DNA of 64,000 nt from Micropterix aruncella (taxonomy: Eukaryota > Arthropoda > Insecta > Lepidoptera > Micropterigidae). Positions 45,413 to 56,284 of the stretch are shown here, piece by piece (the first letter of the stretch is position 1; each line of letters starts with the position of its first letter). The stretch covers positions 6,424,415 through 6,488,414 of the forward strand of contig OX155978.1 of NCBI GenBank assembly GCA_944548615.1, in the 5' to 3' direction. The notes beneath the pieces are model-generated. The model saw only the letters and a program-made list of their open reading frames with translations. It did no database searches and was not told the origin of the DNA. The position numbers and the translations under genes were made by a program.

Positions 45413-45720
45413 CTGACAGACGCATTCTACAAGAAATTGCGACGGTTGGCTGCAATGCGGTTTTTGTGCTGTTGGCTATATTATAGTCGCTGGTACTAAC
45501 AAAAGTGAATTTCGATTCAAATGTACTGAGTTCCGCATCTTATTTATATGATCAGTGTCACCAACAACTGACAAACACTTGACACTGACTCAGCTGACAG
45601 CCGACTGTCAAATGCGAATCCTGCGCATTGAACTAGGGATGAGTCGTAAATACGAGAACAGGTAAAAATAACAGGTATGTCGTTTGAACAGATAATCATA
45701 ATCACAGTAGAACAGTAATT

Positions 45721-46083
45721 AAATTCAAATAATGTTTCATTGCGATAAAATTCCGTGCGTTTTATTTTCGGAAAATCTGTGAACTATATAATACTTTGAA
45801 AGCGCGCGCATTACGGGAAAATATCGGTCCGGATTTTGAATTCTGTGGATTGCAGCAGATTGGCTGCAGTTCGTCACCGTACGTGTTTTTCCATACTATG
45901 GAGTTATATAAAACTCCGCGCACTGCGGATATTATTCCGCAGATAACGAATGACTTAATAAGTTCGAAATTTCCATCGTAGTGCGTGGACTACAAAAATT
46001 AGATGTTTTTTTCCGTCCGGCGTTAAAACGTACCGCTTTTCACTGCAGTGCGCGCCTGAGAGAACAGTAGACGCATTCCCCCT
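45721..46083. other. no gene seen
   Basis: Sequence between the end of duplicated copy A and the family 2 relative. The plus-strand frame at 45796-45981 has no recognised motif. Confidence 0.4.
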
Positions 46084-46930
46084 TGACTCGCGAAGTAAAA
46101 ACTCAGCCGTACCTTTTGAACGTGAAATTCTCGAGCGTGAAATCGGCCCGAATCGACGGCCTTGAGAAAAACGACCATAACTTATAAACCACTATACAAA
46201 AATATTTAGTTATTCAGCCAAAAAAAATTGATGTATTCTCGTAAAAAAAATATATATATATTTGTGACTACTTAGGGTCTTTTTTATATGAAATTCTTTC
46301 AAAATAACTTTACCACTACATCACACATCTTAGAAAATCACACCAGACTTTCAGCTTTGTCTGATATTACAGAAAAATCTAAACTTTTCAGAGTTAGCGA
46401 CCGAAACTTGATAATATACTTTGAAGGTTCTTAATACAAAATTGGTTAGAGTTTTTCAAATATATTATCTCATTATATGCTTATTATATGTCCAATAACT
46501 AATTATTATACTCCAAAGAGTCACATTTCATAGAAAACTATAGAAAATCGCACTCAAAATATGGCAATACCCCCATACTAATTGTCAAAACAAATTTCTA
46601 TGTGCGACATCATATTACGAAACAACTTGAAATGAGCGAAATTCGGCAAATTCTGTGATTATATACGATGTAAATGAAATAATAGCTATTTTATAAGCGA
46701 ATTAAACCAATATTACGTCATATTTCGCGATATTTCGGCCGTTCTACAACAAAAAAATACGGTCATTTTCTGCAACGCATGTGTTTGACCGAAGCATTTT
46801 GCTTAAAAATACGTGAAAAAAGCAGATGGGCTATCTCAAATCACTAATAAACTCTATCATTCATAAACTCTTTTAGAATGCAAATTACTCACGTTTCTGC
46901 AGTAAATCTTCCTGAAACACTTGAAAACCA
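46084..46930. mobile_element. diverged relative of TTAA family 2
   Basis: Collinear with 12519-13977 and 25189-26611 but clearly more diverged: GCGAAGTAAAAACTCA, CGACGGCCTTGAGAAAAACG, TCTTAGAAAATCACACCAGA, TACTCCAAAGAGTCACATTT. The left TTAA is not preserved and the right end is not found. It is followed by two fold-back elements. Confidence 0.65.
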
Positions 46931-46943
46931 CTATTTTCGTCAT

Positions 46944-47135
46944 GGGGCGTTTACACTCTCGCGCGAGGCGCGAGGCGAGACGCAAAACCATGCGTAAACA
47001 AACGGAACAGAGGCAAAGCTTCTAGCACGTAGGTAAACTTTTTGTACGCTCGTTAGAAGCTTTGCCTCTGTTCCATTTGTTTACTGATATGGTTTTGCGT
47101 CTCGCCTCGCGCCTCGCGCGAGAGTGTAGACGCCC
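46944..47135. mobile_element. GGGGCG fold-back element, copy 1
   Basis: A 192-bp near-perfect inverted repeat. GGGGCGTTTACACTCTCGCG, CGAGGCGCGAGGCGAGACGC and AGGCAAAGCTTCTA on the left are matched in reverse on the right, leaving a short centre. No coding capacity. A second copy is 45 bp away. Confidence 0.85.
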
Positions 47136-47179
47136 TATCACAAACTCGCGGCATTGAACTCGCACGAACTTAACTTGAT

Positions 47180-47373
47180 GGGGCGTTTACACACTCGCGC
47201 GAGGCGCGAGGCGAGACGCAAAACTATGTGAGTAAACAAACGGAACAGAGGCAACGCTTCTAGCAAGTAGGTAAACATTTTGTACGCTCGTTAGACGCTT
47301 TGCCTTTGTTCCATTTGTTTACTGATATGGTTTTGCGTCTCGCCTCGCGCCTCGCGCGAGAGTGTAAACGGCC
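47180..47373. mobile_element. GGGGCG fold-back element, copy 2
   Basis: 194 bp, about 90% like copy 1 by eye and with the same inverted-repeat structure. TTGA occurs at both edges (TTGAT left, TTGAC right), a possible short target duplication. A left-end fragment (GGGGCATTTACACTCTCGCG) also lies at about 48089. Confidence 0.85.
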
Positions 47374-48404
47374 TTGACAACTGCGGCGGCGTGACTCATT
47401 TTTAGTAAAATATTTACTGGACACCGCGTTCGAGTCGCGTTCGGCTGTTGCAATTTTTCAATATCGAGGGGGGCCACAATGTATGGCCCATCAGATGCGC
47501 ATAGGATCACATTTCGATTTATAAATCGCATTTTTCGCAGCGCTGAGCGCCGCGACCCGTTCAGGTCGCTTCGTAGTTTACAGTTGGTAAGCGTGCGACC
47601 CGAAACGGTTGCCTCAAATCAGGGGGGTCAAGCGATATGGGATTGCGGGGTAGGGTGCGACGGAAGTGAGCAGAGGGTTACGTCTCAACGAACGGCTTTG
47701 GTTAGCGTGACGAGCGTGCGAATGTCGGCGATTTCTCAAAACGTTTGAACATCTGCGTTGGAGTAGTAGATATATGGCGGTCATATTATGAGAGCCCTTG
47801 GACTCATGACGTAGCTTGCCTCGTTTTCAATTTTGTTCTAAGATACGCTATTGTCTGGTATACTGTGCTAATCAGGTACAGATCTGCTCCCGGATTCTGA
47901 AGCATTGCAATATAACTACTAGACCCCGTGACCAGCCTGAGAATGCGTCAGCCGAATAGAAAGAGACAGCAGCATATAGTACCCCCTCCATCCTTGTCTA
48001 GTCGTGCATTCGCGGAAACACGTACATATATCACTATGACAACGCGTTTATATCACTATAGCAACGCTTCAACGCCATAAGTCTGCTGGGGCATTTACAC
48101 TCTCGCGCGAGTATAGAAGTTGATGCGCTGCGGTGCCATCTAGTGGTTATTGTCATCTAAAGAGTTATTGTAGTTTTGATTATATGTTTTTCATTTCATT
48201 GAATATCTTCAAAACTACAAGAGTTTTAAAAAAATCCCAATTTTTTCTATAAAAGAATTAAAACAATGTTTAGAAAAAGTATAAATTTAATAAACTTTTT
48301 AAATTTAAATGAGGCATGCTTCAGGAATAATAAAATCCAGGATTAATTCAACTATTATAATCGTTATCGGAAGTTGAAAATTAGCTGCCAAGTGGGCAGC
48401 TAAT
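47374..48404. other. no gene seen; two repeat fragments
   Basis: Holds the fold-back end fragment at 48089-48110 and a copy of the repeat of 28375-28465 at 48110-48190. The plus-strand frame at 47479-47748 is GC-rich but has no motif. Glo1-B 3' UTR begins left of 48405. Confidence 0.4.
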
Positions 48405-48654
48405 TTATAAGCAAGTTCCATCAATTTTATTGGGGTTGAAGATCTCGATCCAGTAGCCGTCGGGATCTTTAATGAATGCGATTCCCTGCATCTTGCCATC
48501 GGTCGGCTTCTTAACGAACTCAACTCCGAGCTTCTGGAAACGGTCGCAGGCCGTGTTCACGTCCGTGACGGCGATGCCTATGTGGCCGTATCCGCGCGGA
48601 TCGCTGTTGCCGTTGTGGTACGACTGACCCTCCTCTTTTTCCGAACCCCAGTTG
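48405..48654 (-). CDS. Glo1: glyoxalase I copy B, coding exon 3
   Basis: Terminal coding exon on the minus strand. It gives 1 nt for the split Tyr codon, then [77 protein letters not shown] and TAA at 48405-48407. The His (GHIG) and Glu (WIEIFNPN) zinc ligands are present and the conserved DGYWIE is intact. With 55138-55361 and 62185-62256 it makes 181 residues, normal for eukaryotic glyoxalase I. This copy looks functional, although its introns have grown to about 6.5 and 6.8 kb. Confidence 0.93.
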
Positions 48655-48780
48655 CTGAAATAAACCAAAATATATAATGTATATATAATAGAATAGACGA
48701 ACTGGCAGTACGGCCATGAGGAATAATTTACGCACGCAAGGTTTTTTTCTATTTTATTAGTTCACAAATAATTACACCGC

Positions 48781-49456
48781 TTAATACCTCGAGCGCTGAC
48801 GTTTGAATTGTAGTTTCTCTTAGAGAACGCGAAGAAGAAGATTACATCACAACAAAAATATAGCGTTTCAGGAAAACGACAATAACTCCGAAACTACTAT
48901 ACGGATCGTATAAAAAAGACCTGTTTTATGTTCCTGTTGAAATTTGCTATTAGATACGTGTAACGTCGTTTTGTAAAGCAATAAGCATTATTCAGAATTA
49001 TCTGTCAAAGTTGTGGTACAGAAAAAACTGCCTTGTCCAACATTTCTATGTTTTTTCTGGAAATAAATCACCCTATCCAAGAAATTGTGAATACTTTTAT
49101 AATAATTATAATATGCTTCATTCAACCTATGACTTCGTTTTACTTATACCCATACAAAAATAAAAAAATATTCGGTGTTGAAAATCAACATGAATATTGA
49201 AGTTTTTGGTTTGGTTTGGTTCAATCATAGACTAAAAAATGGCGACTGTATGAAAAATAATGAAACAACTAGTTAACGACAGAGAATCTTCTCCTCTTTT
49301 CGCACATACCACAGGCCGTATGATTTATGTGAGGTATCAAGGGTAAATAATTGGAAAACATCGGCGCCGATCTCGGCTGGGACAGATGTCCCCTTTGCCG
49401 CTCTACGGTAATTTCAATTGTGGGACAATTGTCCCGTTTGCCGCTCAAGGGGTTAA
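48781..49456. mobile_element. TTAA-flanked element, family 4 (676 bp)
   Basis: TTAA at 48781-48784 and 49453-49456. The left end is TACCTCGAGCGCTGACG and the right end, in reverse, CCCCTTGAGCGGCAAACGG. The interior is AT-rich with AACGACAATAACTCCGAAAC, which recalls the ACG..ATAACT phrase of families 1 and 2. No ORF. It lies in intron 2 of Glo1-B. Confidence 0.65.
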
Positions 49457-49499
49457 GCATAGTTTTTGGGGCTCCTAATTAGAGACGGAAATATTCTTC

Positions 49500-50150
49500 C
49501 AAACTTGTGAGGTTGCCTGCTGTCTCCCATGAGCTCACCTGACAGGAGACAGAACGATCTAATAGAGACTTAGGGACAACACAGCCCACCGAATAGCTAC
49601 GCTAACAGGCCCGTGAGAGTCCAGCGCCTTACCGTCCCTGGGAAGTGAATCCCACAGGCCAACGTCGCACCCTCACTACCAGATTTACCCGGACTCTCCA
49701 TCCTCAAGTCTGATCCCGGATTCCAGGTCGCTTGCACGGCCTCTACTTAACATAAGTGGTATTTCAGTTTGAACATATCGCAGACCAAGGCGCTCTTTGA
49801 CCGTCATGGTCACTCGGGATTAGGTGGCCAACGGATCGTTGTAAGGATAGATGACGTCAGGTCGACTACTACCCCTGCTCTATAGGAAACATACATCTCC
49901 AGACTCCCCTCCACAGTTATTTGCCGGATGGCTAGTGCACCAACCGCCCGGTTTCGCCCGGGTGCAAACTTCTGATCCCAATCGCCTCTGCCTGCAGAAT
50001 ACGACCGAGGCAGAAGCTCATAGCGGCCCTGACAGGTTAAGTCCCTCCACGAGGAGGCTACCTGATGGGAGGTGGACCGTGAATTAGGCAAGCGTGACAT
50101 AACAATTGACCAACATCACTCAAGCTGCATGTACCCATTAGGAACCTAGG
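49500..50150 (+). repeat. GC-rich ~0.65-kb dispersed repeat, copy 7 (diverged)
   Basis: Contains ACACAGCCCACCGAATAGCT, AGTCCAGCGCCTTACCG and GCTCTATAGGAAACA, ending near TACCCATTAGGAACC. It differs more from the others. Non-coding. Confidence 0.65.
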
Positions 50151-50255
50151 GCGTTGAGACAGGTGGCGCCTATATAGAAAATTATTTTTTTTTGGTTTTG
50201 GGTGATTCTGCCGTGTTTCTTCAAAACACGGCAGATGATAACTTTACGGTTATAG

Positions 50256-51665
50256 GGGGTATACTGACCGATGTTATCTATCTCGACTTCGAAAAGGCCT
50301 TTAACAGGGTCTGTAAGGGGACTTCTGCAAAAACTTGAACATCTCGGAATTCTACGTTGGATATCAGACTTCCTAACTGGTCGCACCTTCCAAGTGAAAG
50401 TAGACGACTTTAACCCTTGGAGTAAATAGGTATTTTCATGGATGCATCTGTGTCTTTTGCAGGATTTTCGGCGACATCGACTTAAAGTACTATAACTACG
50501 AAACTACAACACCAATCATAAAAAGAACTACTGCACAATGATTGCATTGAAATTTCGAATATAGAATATTGAAATATCATTTTGTAAAACAATTAGATAA
50601 TTATGAATAAATATGAGAACGTCAAAGAAGTGAAAAAAACGCGCGACCAGATCTGGTCGTATCATACTCAACGGATAATTGTTTCACAACCAGATTTGGT
50701 CGTATCATACTCAACGGGTTAAATCTGATTATTTCACTGTATCCAGTGGAGTACCCCAAGGGTCAGTGCTGGGTCCAGTTTTGTTCACCTTGTATATTAC
50801 GGATCTTCAAGCCTCAATCGCATCGCAGAGCAGCTACTTTGCCGATAACACAAAATTCTTCACAAATCATATTTTATGCAGTGGACAGCTTCAGCAAGAT
50901 CTTGACAAGATTAAAGCGTAGACGGAAGATTAGTTGCTTACCTTAAACACTGAGAAATGTGTAGTGCTTCATATCGGGAAAAGCAACCCCAACAAACAAT
51001 ATTTTCTGGCAAATGCCCAATTAGAAACAGTCAAGCAAAAAAAGATCTTGGAATAACAATTACTGAAGATCTCAAATGGGAGGAACACATAATTGGAATT
51101 GCTAAAAGAGCCAACTCTACTCTCTATCTAATATGGAAGGCTTTCCAACATCTGTCAATAGAGGTTTTTATAAAGATCTATAAGGCATATTGTGAGACCT
51201 ATTTTTGAGTATGGCTATCAGCTCTGGTGCCCCTACTTATGCAAAGATGTAGATATCCTGGAAAAGGTTCAGCGAAGGGCAAAAATGCCAGTGAGCCTGA
51301 AGAAAAGGAATTATGAAGATCGCTTGGAATTACTTGGAATTACTACACTCAAACAAAGAAGACAAAGAGGGGACCTGATTGAGACATATACAATTCAACA
51401 GATTATTACGATGTATCTGGACTGAAGAATATTTACAAATTCAACGTCAACACAACTCTTCGAGGTCACAACAAAAAACTTAACCGTGCAAAATTTAAAT
51501 CTAATCCTTCTGCGTGGGAACGTTCTGCAAAATAGAGTGGTGGACATGTGGAATAAACTACCACTTGAAGTGATTAGTGCAAGCTCTGTCAATCGATTTA
51601 AAAACAGACTCGATTTGTACCTAAAAACTTGTTAATATTGTCTATATTATATTGTTAATAATGTT
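50256..51665 (+). mobile_element. LINE (same family as 28553-29815), degraded, split by a TTAA MITE
   Basis: The plus strand reads VIYLDFEKAF, then after the MITE at 50410-50722 GVPQGSVLGPVLFTLYITDL, SYFADNTKFF (FADD changed to FADN), VLHIGKSNP, ITITEDLKWEEHIIGIAKRA and so on to the C-terminus. Several stops and frameshifts. The 3' end matches 29700-29760. Located in Glo1-B intron 2. Confidence 0.85.
50410..50722 (+). mobile_element. TTAA MITE family 1, inserted in a LINE
   Basis: 313 bp with TTAA on both sides. The LINE copy at 28820-28840 (GGCGACTTTAAATCTGATT) shows the uninterrupted target, proving precise insertion at TTAA. Same ends as 36439-36752. Confidence 0.92.
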
Positions 51666-51689
51666 TAGCTTTACCAGTTCTGATCTGGA

Positions 51690-52108
51690 CCTCAGTCCTC
51701 TCCCTTTCAAAGCGGTGAAACGGTGTAAACCGAATCTGTCGCGGACCACGGCGTCCTTTGCCCGGCTGTTCATCCAGGATCGGGTAGCCGATGGTCGTTT
51801 CAAGAGCAGTCGCCGTAAGGTCAGCAACCACCCCCGCTCTATAGGAAACAATACTGCTTCCAGACTCCCCCGACTGTTATTCAGAATGCAGTCGATTGGC
51901 TTACGCCGCACGGTGCGCAGACCGTCCAGGAGCGCCAGAAGATTGACTCCTAGGGGAATCTAGCCCCAAGGCCAGAGTCCTAGCCGGGCTCGCACTTCAT
52001 GCATGGAGGCCGCCGGATGGGTGTTGACCCGGGAGTGTGACCAACCCTGAACCGAATGGGTCTTCGTGGCCAACTCAGCAAGGGCCCCTTAGCTCTCCGC
52101 AGACTAGA
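51690..52108 (+). repeat. GC-rich ~0.65-kb dispersed repeat, copy 8 (5'-truncated)
   Basis: Begins inside the family (CTCTCCCTTTCAAAGCGGTG) and ends at the common 3' end (GGGCCCCTTAGCTC). It is followed directly by copy 9 in the same orientation. Confidence 0.8.
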
Positions 52109-52795
52109 CAACTTGCGGTGTCAACTACAACGGGCAAGCCCGTCACCACAGGACGTTTTAACGATTTTCTCGTTCTGCCTGCAGTGAACGTAGAAGACTT
52201 TGGACAGAACAAATACAACGTCCAGCTACGTCACAACCCGCAAGAAGCCAACGCCTTTACCGCGAGATAGCCAGTAATGTTACCTGGCGGGCCGACCCTC
52301 GCGCCCTTGCTTCCAATTGTGACCAGATTTCTCCGGTCTCTCGATTGGTTCCGAGTTCGAGGTCGCTTGCGCGGTCCTCTCCCTTACGAAGCGGTGAAAC
52401 GGTGTGCACCGAATCTATCGCGGACCAAGGCGTCCTTTGCCCGACTCTGAACCGGGATCGGATGGCCAATGGTCATTTCAAGAGCAGTCGCCGTAAGGTA
52501 GGCAACCACCCCCGCTTTATAGGAAACAATACAGTTCCCAGACTCCCCCGACTGTTAGTCGGAGAGCACAGTCGATTGGCTTGCGCCGCTCGGTGCGCAG
52601 ACCGTCCAGGAGCGCCAGAGGTTTGATTCCCAGGGGAGACTGGTTGACCCAGTGTCCTACCCAGGTTCGCATCCCATGCATGGAGGCCATCGGATGGGTG
52701 TTGACCCGTGAGTGTGACCGACCCTGAACACATGGGTCATCGTGGCCACCTCATCATGGGCCCATTAGCTCCCCCGCAGACTAGACAGTCCAAAA
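52109..52795 (+). repeat. GC-rich ~0.65-kb dispersed repeat, copy 9 (best full-length copy)
   Basis: Runs from GCGGTGTCAACTACAACGGG to GGGCCCATTAGCTCCC plus AGACTAGACAGTCC. It shares all blocks with copies 1, 7 and 8. The tandem arrangement with copy 8 defines a unit of about 0.68 kb. No conserved open frame, no inverted ends seen. A reverse-oriented fragment follows at 52796-52984. Confidence 0.8.
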
Positions 52796-52984
52796 TGTAC
52801 ACAATCTTCAGGGAGGCTCCTTCTGGGGTAGTTGTTGACCCGATGTAAGCTACTCTTGAAACGACCCGTTGGCCACCCGATCTTGCGTGAACTGATGGAC
52901 AAGGGAGCCACGGTCTGTGATAAATTCGAACTGAATTACCGCTAACATCAGGTAGAGGCCGTCTATTTTCGTCATCCCGAAAGA

Positions 52985-53205
52985 TATAACAAATTCTCAA
53001 ATCCTATAGCTTCGAAAGGGGAGTGAATGAGTGGTAAGGTCAATGGTCACTTGTGGTAAGGTAGCTGTCCTAAACCTCCTACAGACGGTCGTTAGTTTGG
53101 AGTCCACCGGTCACGCTCCAGAAGTGTAATAATAGTTTTATGACGGGCCCGATTACGGTCGATGAATTCCATGGCAGCTCCATTTGTATTTATGTATATA
53201 ATGCA
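52985..53205 (+). mobile_element. 3' fragment of the PD-(D/E)XK LINE-like family
   Basis: Starts at CAAATCCTATAGCTTCGAAAG and runs through the family 3' UTR to ATGGCAGCTCCATTTGTATT. No coding part left. Confidence 0.7.
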
Positions 53206-53214
53206 TCTAATGTT

Positions 53215-53860
53215 CTCCAACATCTGTCAATAGAGGTTTTTATAAAGATCTACAAGGCATATGTGAGACCTATTCTTGAGTATGGCTAGCAGCTCTGGAG
53301 CCCCTACTTATGCAAAGATGTAGATATCCCGGAAAAGGTTCAGCGAAGGGCAACCAAAATGCCAGTGGGCTTGAAGAATAGTAATTATGAAGATCGCTTG
53401 GAATTACTTGGAATTACTACCCTCAAACAAAGAAAACAAAGAAGGGACTTGATGATACACTTAACCGTGCAAAATTTAAATCTAATCTTCTTAAGAACGT
53501 TCTGCAAAATAGAGTGGTGGACATGTGGAATAAACTACCACTTGAAGTGATTAGTGCAAACTCTGCCAATCAATTTAAAAACAGACTCGATTTGTACCTA
53601 AAAACTTGGTAATATTGATAATAATGTTTAGCTTTACAAGATCTGATCTGGACGTATCAGCAAAGCTGCCTGTTCAGAATAAATAATATTAATGCTAATA
53701 ATGATTCAAGGTAAAATAACTGGGAGAAAAGGTCTTGAACAAAGGACACCTTGGCTTCATAACCTACGGAAATGGTTTCATAAATCGATCACATCCTTGT
53801 TTCGAGCAACGGCTAATAACGTTGTGAACGTTGGGCATGTCCAGAAAGTAAGTGTACATA
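53215..53860 (+). mobile_element. two LINE 3' fragments
   Basis: 53215-53690 is a short, internally deleted piece of the 28553-29815 LINE (HLSIEVFIKIYKAYVRPILE, KMPVGLKNSNYEDRLELLGI, VVDMWNKLPLEVISA-type) with the usual 3' end. 53695-53860 reads IQGKITGRKGLEQRTPWLHN, LRKWF and LFRATANNV, the C-terminal GKI.GR...R..WL.NLR.W..LFRA pattern of another LINE group. Confidence 0.65.
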
Positions 53861-53879
53861 ATTTTTGCAAGCCACAATT

Positions 53880-54850
53880 TTTTTTTTTTTACAGGATTAC
53901 ATCAGTATATATGTCAAGTATTTTTCTACGTAGTCACCATCCCTCTCGATGCACTTATCATGACGAGAGATATATTTTTTAATGCCATAGTTATAGAACT
54001 CTCCCGTCACCTCTTTCGTTCACTTTTTCACCTCCTCTATCACTTCCAGGTTGGTTGAAAAAAAAAATCCCCCATGTGCATCTTCAGTGAGGTCAAGAGA
54101 TGATAATCTGAAAGTGGGTATCCATTAGGTTCGCGCATCAACTCTGCTCCGCGCATCTGCAGCTGCTCAAATGGAGACGGGGTCCGCATCAACCCAAAAA
54201 CAACGAGCGCCCCGCAGTTTACATTCGAGCGTTGAGCGAACATGTCGTCGCCAGAATTTATTTTGAAATGTCTCATCCTTCGGATCCCCGAGCACTGTAT
54301 AATTTTGGTACTCCTCGATTGGAGCTAGACATTTCTCTTCGGCCCACTCCATAGCGATGGATTTGCGAAGACGTATCCACCAACGTCTTATTTTGCTCGC
54401 ACCCACAAACATGCAAATTTGATGCGCGAACCTAATGGATACCCACCTTGACGGCGCCAGGTTGGGGGAATACAGGGGATGGTTCGAAACATCCCATCCA
54501 AACGAGTCGAGAACTTGTTTCGTGATGTTGGCTGTATAGAGCCTGGCGTTGTCATGCAGAACTTCCTTCTGCAGCATTCCCCTCCTTTTGTTTTGAACCG
54601 CTCTCAGAGTCTCACTTAGGCAAAAAATCAATCCAAATGATGGATTTGTGGTCCCAAAACACGGATGCCATTGTTTTTTGGATGAAATTGTGGTTTTGAA
54701 TTTTTTCACTGAGGGTGATGAGGTGTGACATTTGAATGCACTTGTATAATTCATAACTTCTCACCATAAACCGTTTTAATCTCATTAAAAACTGCTGACA
54801 GCAATTTTCCCTTCCCAACAAGATAGCCAATGATGCTTCAAATATCACAC
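53880..54850 (-). mobile_element. mariner transposase remnant (C-terminal half) in Glo1-B intron 2
   Basis: Paralogue of 35540-36840. The minus strand reads ASVFWDHKSIIWIDFLPK, LRAVQNKRRGMLQKEVLHDN, ARLYTANITKQVLDSFGWDV, SNHPLYSPNLAPS, then across the MITE DYHLLTSLKMHMGDFFFQPT. Toward 53880 a degraded tail keeps SRHDKCIERDGDY-type residues. HDNAR and SPNLAPSDYHL identify mariner. It extends further than copy A on the C-terminal side. Confidence 0.82.
54112..54448. mobile_element. MITE at the same mariner site as in copy A, internally deleted
   Basis: 337 bp against 464 bp in copy A, with the same ends and the same TGA duplication (54109-54111, 54449-54451). The shared site shows the insertion predates the Glo1 duplication. 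The deletion removes part of the right inverted repeat region. Confidence 0.85.
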
Positions 54851-55137
54851 CTGATGAAAGGAAACAGTGAGATTGTTTACGCCAGATAATCCCAAGTCGA
54901 CAGTTCTGAACATACTGACCCCCGCGTGGTCTCGATGGAAAGGGGAGGAGCTAACCTTCACGCCAGTGTGACCAACATACCAAAAAAAAAACCTCTGCCC
55001 GTTAGAGCCCTAGTACACTTACTTTCTGGACATGCCTCATGTAATAAATAACAGCCAATATGATATCCAACGTTTGGCAGTGAGGTCTAAAAAAAGTGTT
55101 TTGGTTCATCCCAAAGCTGTAAAAAACGAGTACTTAC

Positions 55138-55361
55138 TATGTAAGTTCCAAGGTAGCTTTTCTGCTCAGAGCCCACCGGGAGCGTTCACTTTCATCCTTC
55201 GGTATGTCTTCGGCATTCTCAAATCCCATGAAAAATAGAGAGAACTTCATTCCTGGAAAGTGGAGTTGTTTGAGCAAGTTCATTCCGAGGACGTTTGTGT
55301 AGAAGGGTAAGGACTTCCTGGGGTCCTTGATGCGGTACATGGTTTGTTGGAAGAAGAAGTC
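55138..55361 (-). CDS. Glo1: glyoxalase I copy B, coding exon 2
   Basis: 224 nt on the minus strand, with the same boundaries as copy A (acceptor TTTTCAG, donor ACATA-GTAAGT). It encodes [60 protein letters not shown] and SRKATLELT. The Gln (FQQT) and Glu (TLELT) zinc ligands are both present, unlike copy A. It differs from copy A in a handful of other residues (K/N, E/G, Q/R). There is only one splice donor here. Phase 0 in, phase 2 out, completed by C of exon 3 to give Tyr before NWG. Confidence 0.93.
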
Positions 55362-55404
55362 CTGAAAAGAGATTATTGATGGAAGTGAGAAAAAAAGATT
55401 GTGC

Positions 55405-55727
55405 GTAACCCTTGGAGTAAATGGGTATTTTTATGGATGCATCTGTCTCTTTTGCAGGATTTTCGGCGACATCGACGGCGCTCGACTTAAAGTACTATAA
55501 CTACGAAACTACTACACCAATCATAAAAAGAACAACTGCACAATGATTGCATTGAAATTTCGAATATAGAATATTGAAATATCATTTTGTAAAACAATTA
55601 GATAATTATGAATAAATATGAGAACGTCAAAGAAGTGAAAAAAACGCGCGACCAGATTTGGTCGACTCGTACTCAACGGATAATTGTTTCGCGACCAGAT
55701 TTGGTTGACTCATACTCAACGGGTTAA
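55405..55727 (+). mobile_element. TTAA MITE family 1, left member of a stack in Glo1-B intron 1
   Basis: The left TTAA is mutated to GTAA (55405-55408). The right TTAA (55724-55727) is shared with the next element. The aligned site in copy A (37360-37366, GTGCTTAAGAGAG) is empty with a single TTAA. Confidence 0.85.
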
Positions 55728-56284
55728 GGCGATAGGATAGGCCAAACTGCAAAATAGACCTATCTTTGAACGCCTATTTCTCCTAAATGGATGGTCCAAA
55801 TACATGAAAATATATATATGGTATGTGTAATATGATCAAAAACAAATTTGTTGTCTCGTTTTTTTATTATTACCTTTAGTTTTGACAGAAAAAAATCTTT
55901 TCTCCCCTATTATTTTACGCAAGAACTTTTATATTTTTTTCAAACGCCTCAAGCGATTTCGATGATTCTTTCACCAAATTATAGAAAATTTAATGATTTA
56001 TAAAATTGTTGTTCCAAAATTTTCATCAATAATTATATACATAAAATATCAATAATATTATTTAAATACGCGGTCACTAGCGGCCGCCAGCCAGTCTTGT
56101 CCTAGCTTACGCACCGGGAGGTTGCGTCGTTTGTCATTTCATATTGCTCCGAAATCGCGGGAAAAAATTGTGGCACAGATTAGCTTTGCTGTTTGAAAAT
56201 TGAAGTAATGCACAAGATGTGCAGAAATTAGGGATGCAGAAAACAGAAAACTGTGCATTACTTGAATAACGGCCCGTTCTCCGA

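Larger units (their letters stand above)
44266..45557. mobile_element. 1.29-kb insert with perfect 8-bp target duplication
   Basis: TCACCAAC occurs at 44258-44265 and 45558-45565. Copy B has a single TCACCCAAC at the aligned place (63624-63632). The insert starts CAGTGGGCGGCCACTTCC and ends TTATATGATCAGTG. I see no matching terminal inverted repeat. It contains a GC-rich part (44380-44640), a 41-bp tandem duplication with TATCGATA motifs, and two blocks of a 15-bp repeat. No convincing ORF. Confidence 0.75.
34287..45720. repeat. segmental duplication, copy A (Glo1 and upstream)
   Basis: Glo1 exons, mariner fragments, G-tract intron and upstream sequence as far as about 45720 (ACAGGTAAAAATAACAGGTA) recur in the same order and orientation at 48405-63800. 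Copy A has its own insertions: family 1 MITE 36439-36752, LINE and MITE sequence 38780-40850, piggyBac 41252-44204 and the insert 44266-45557. Confidence 0.85.
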
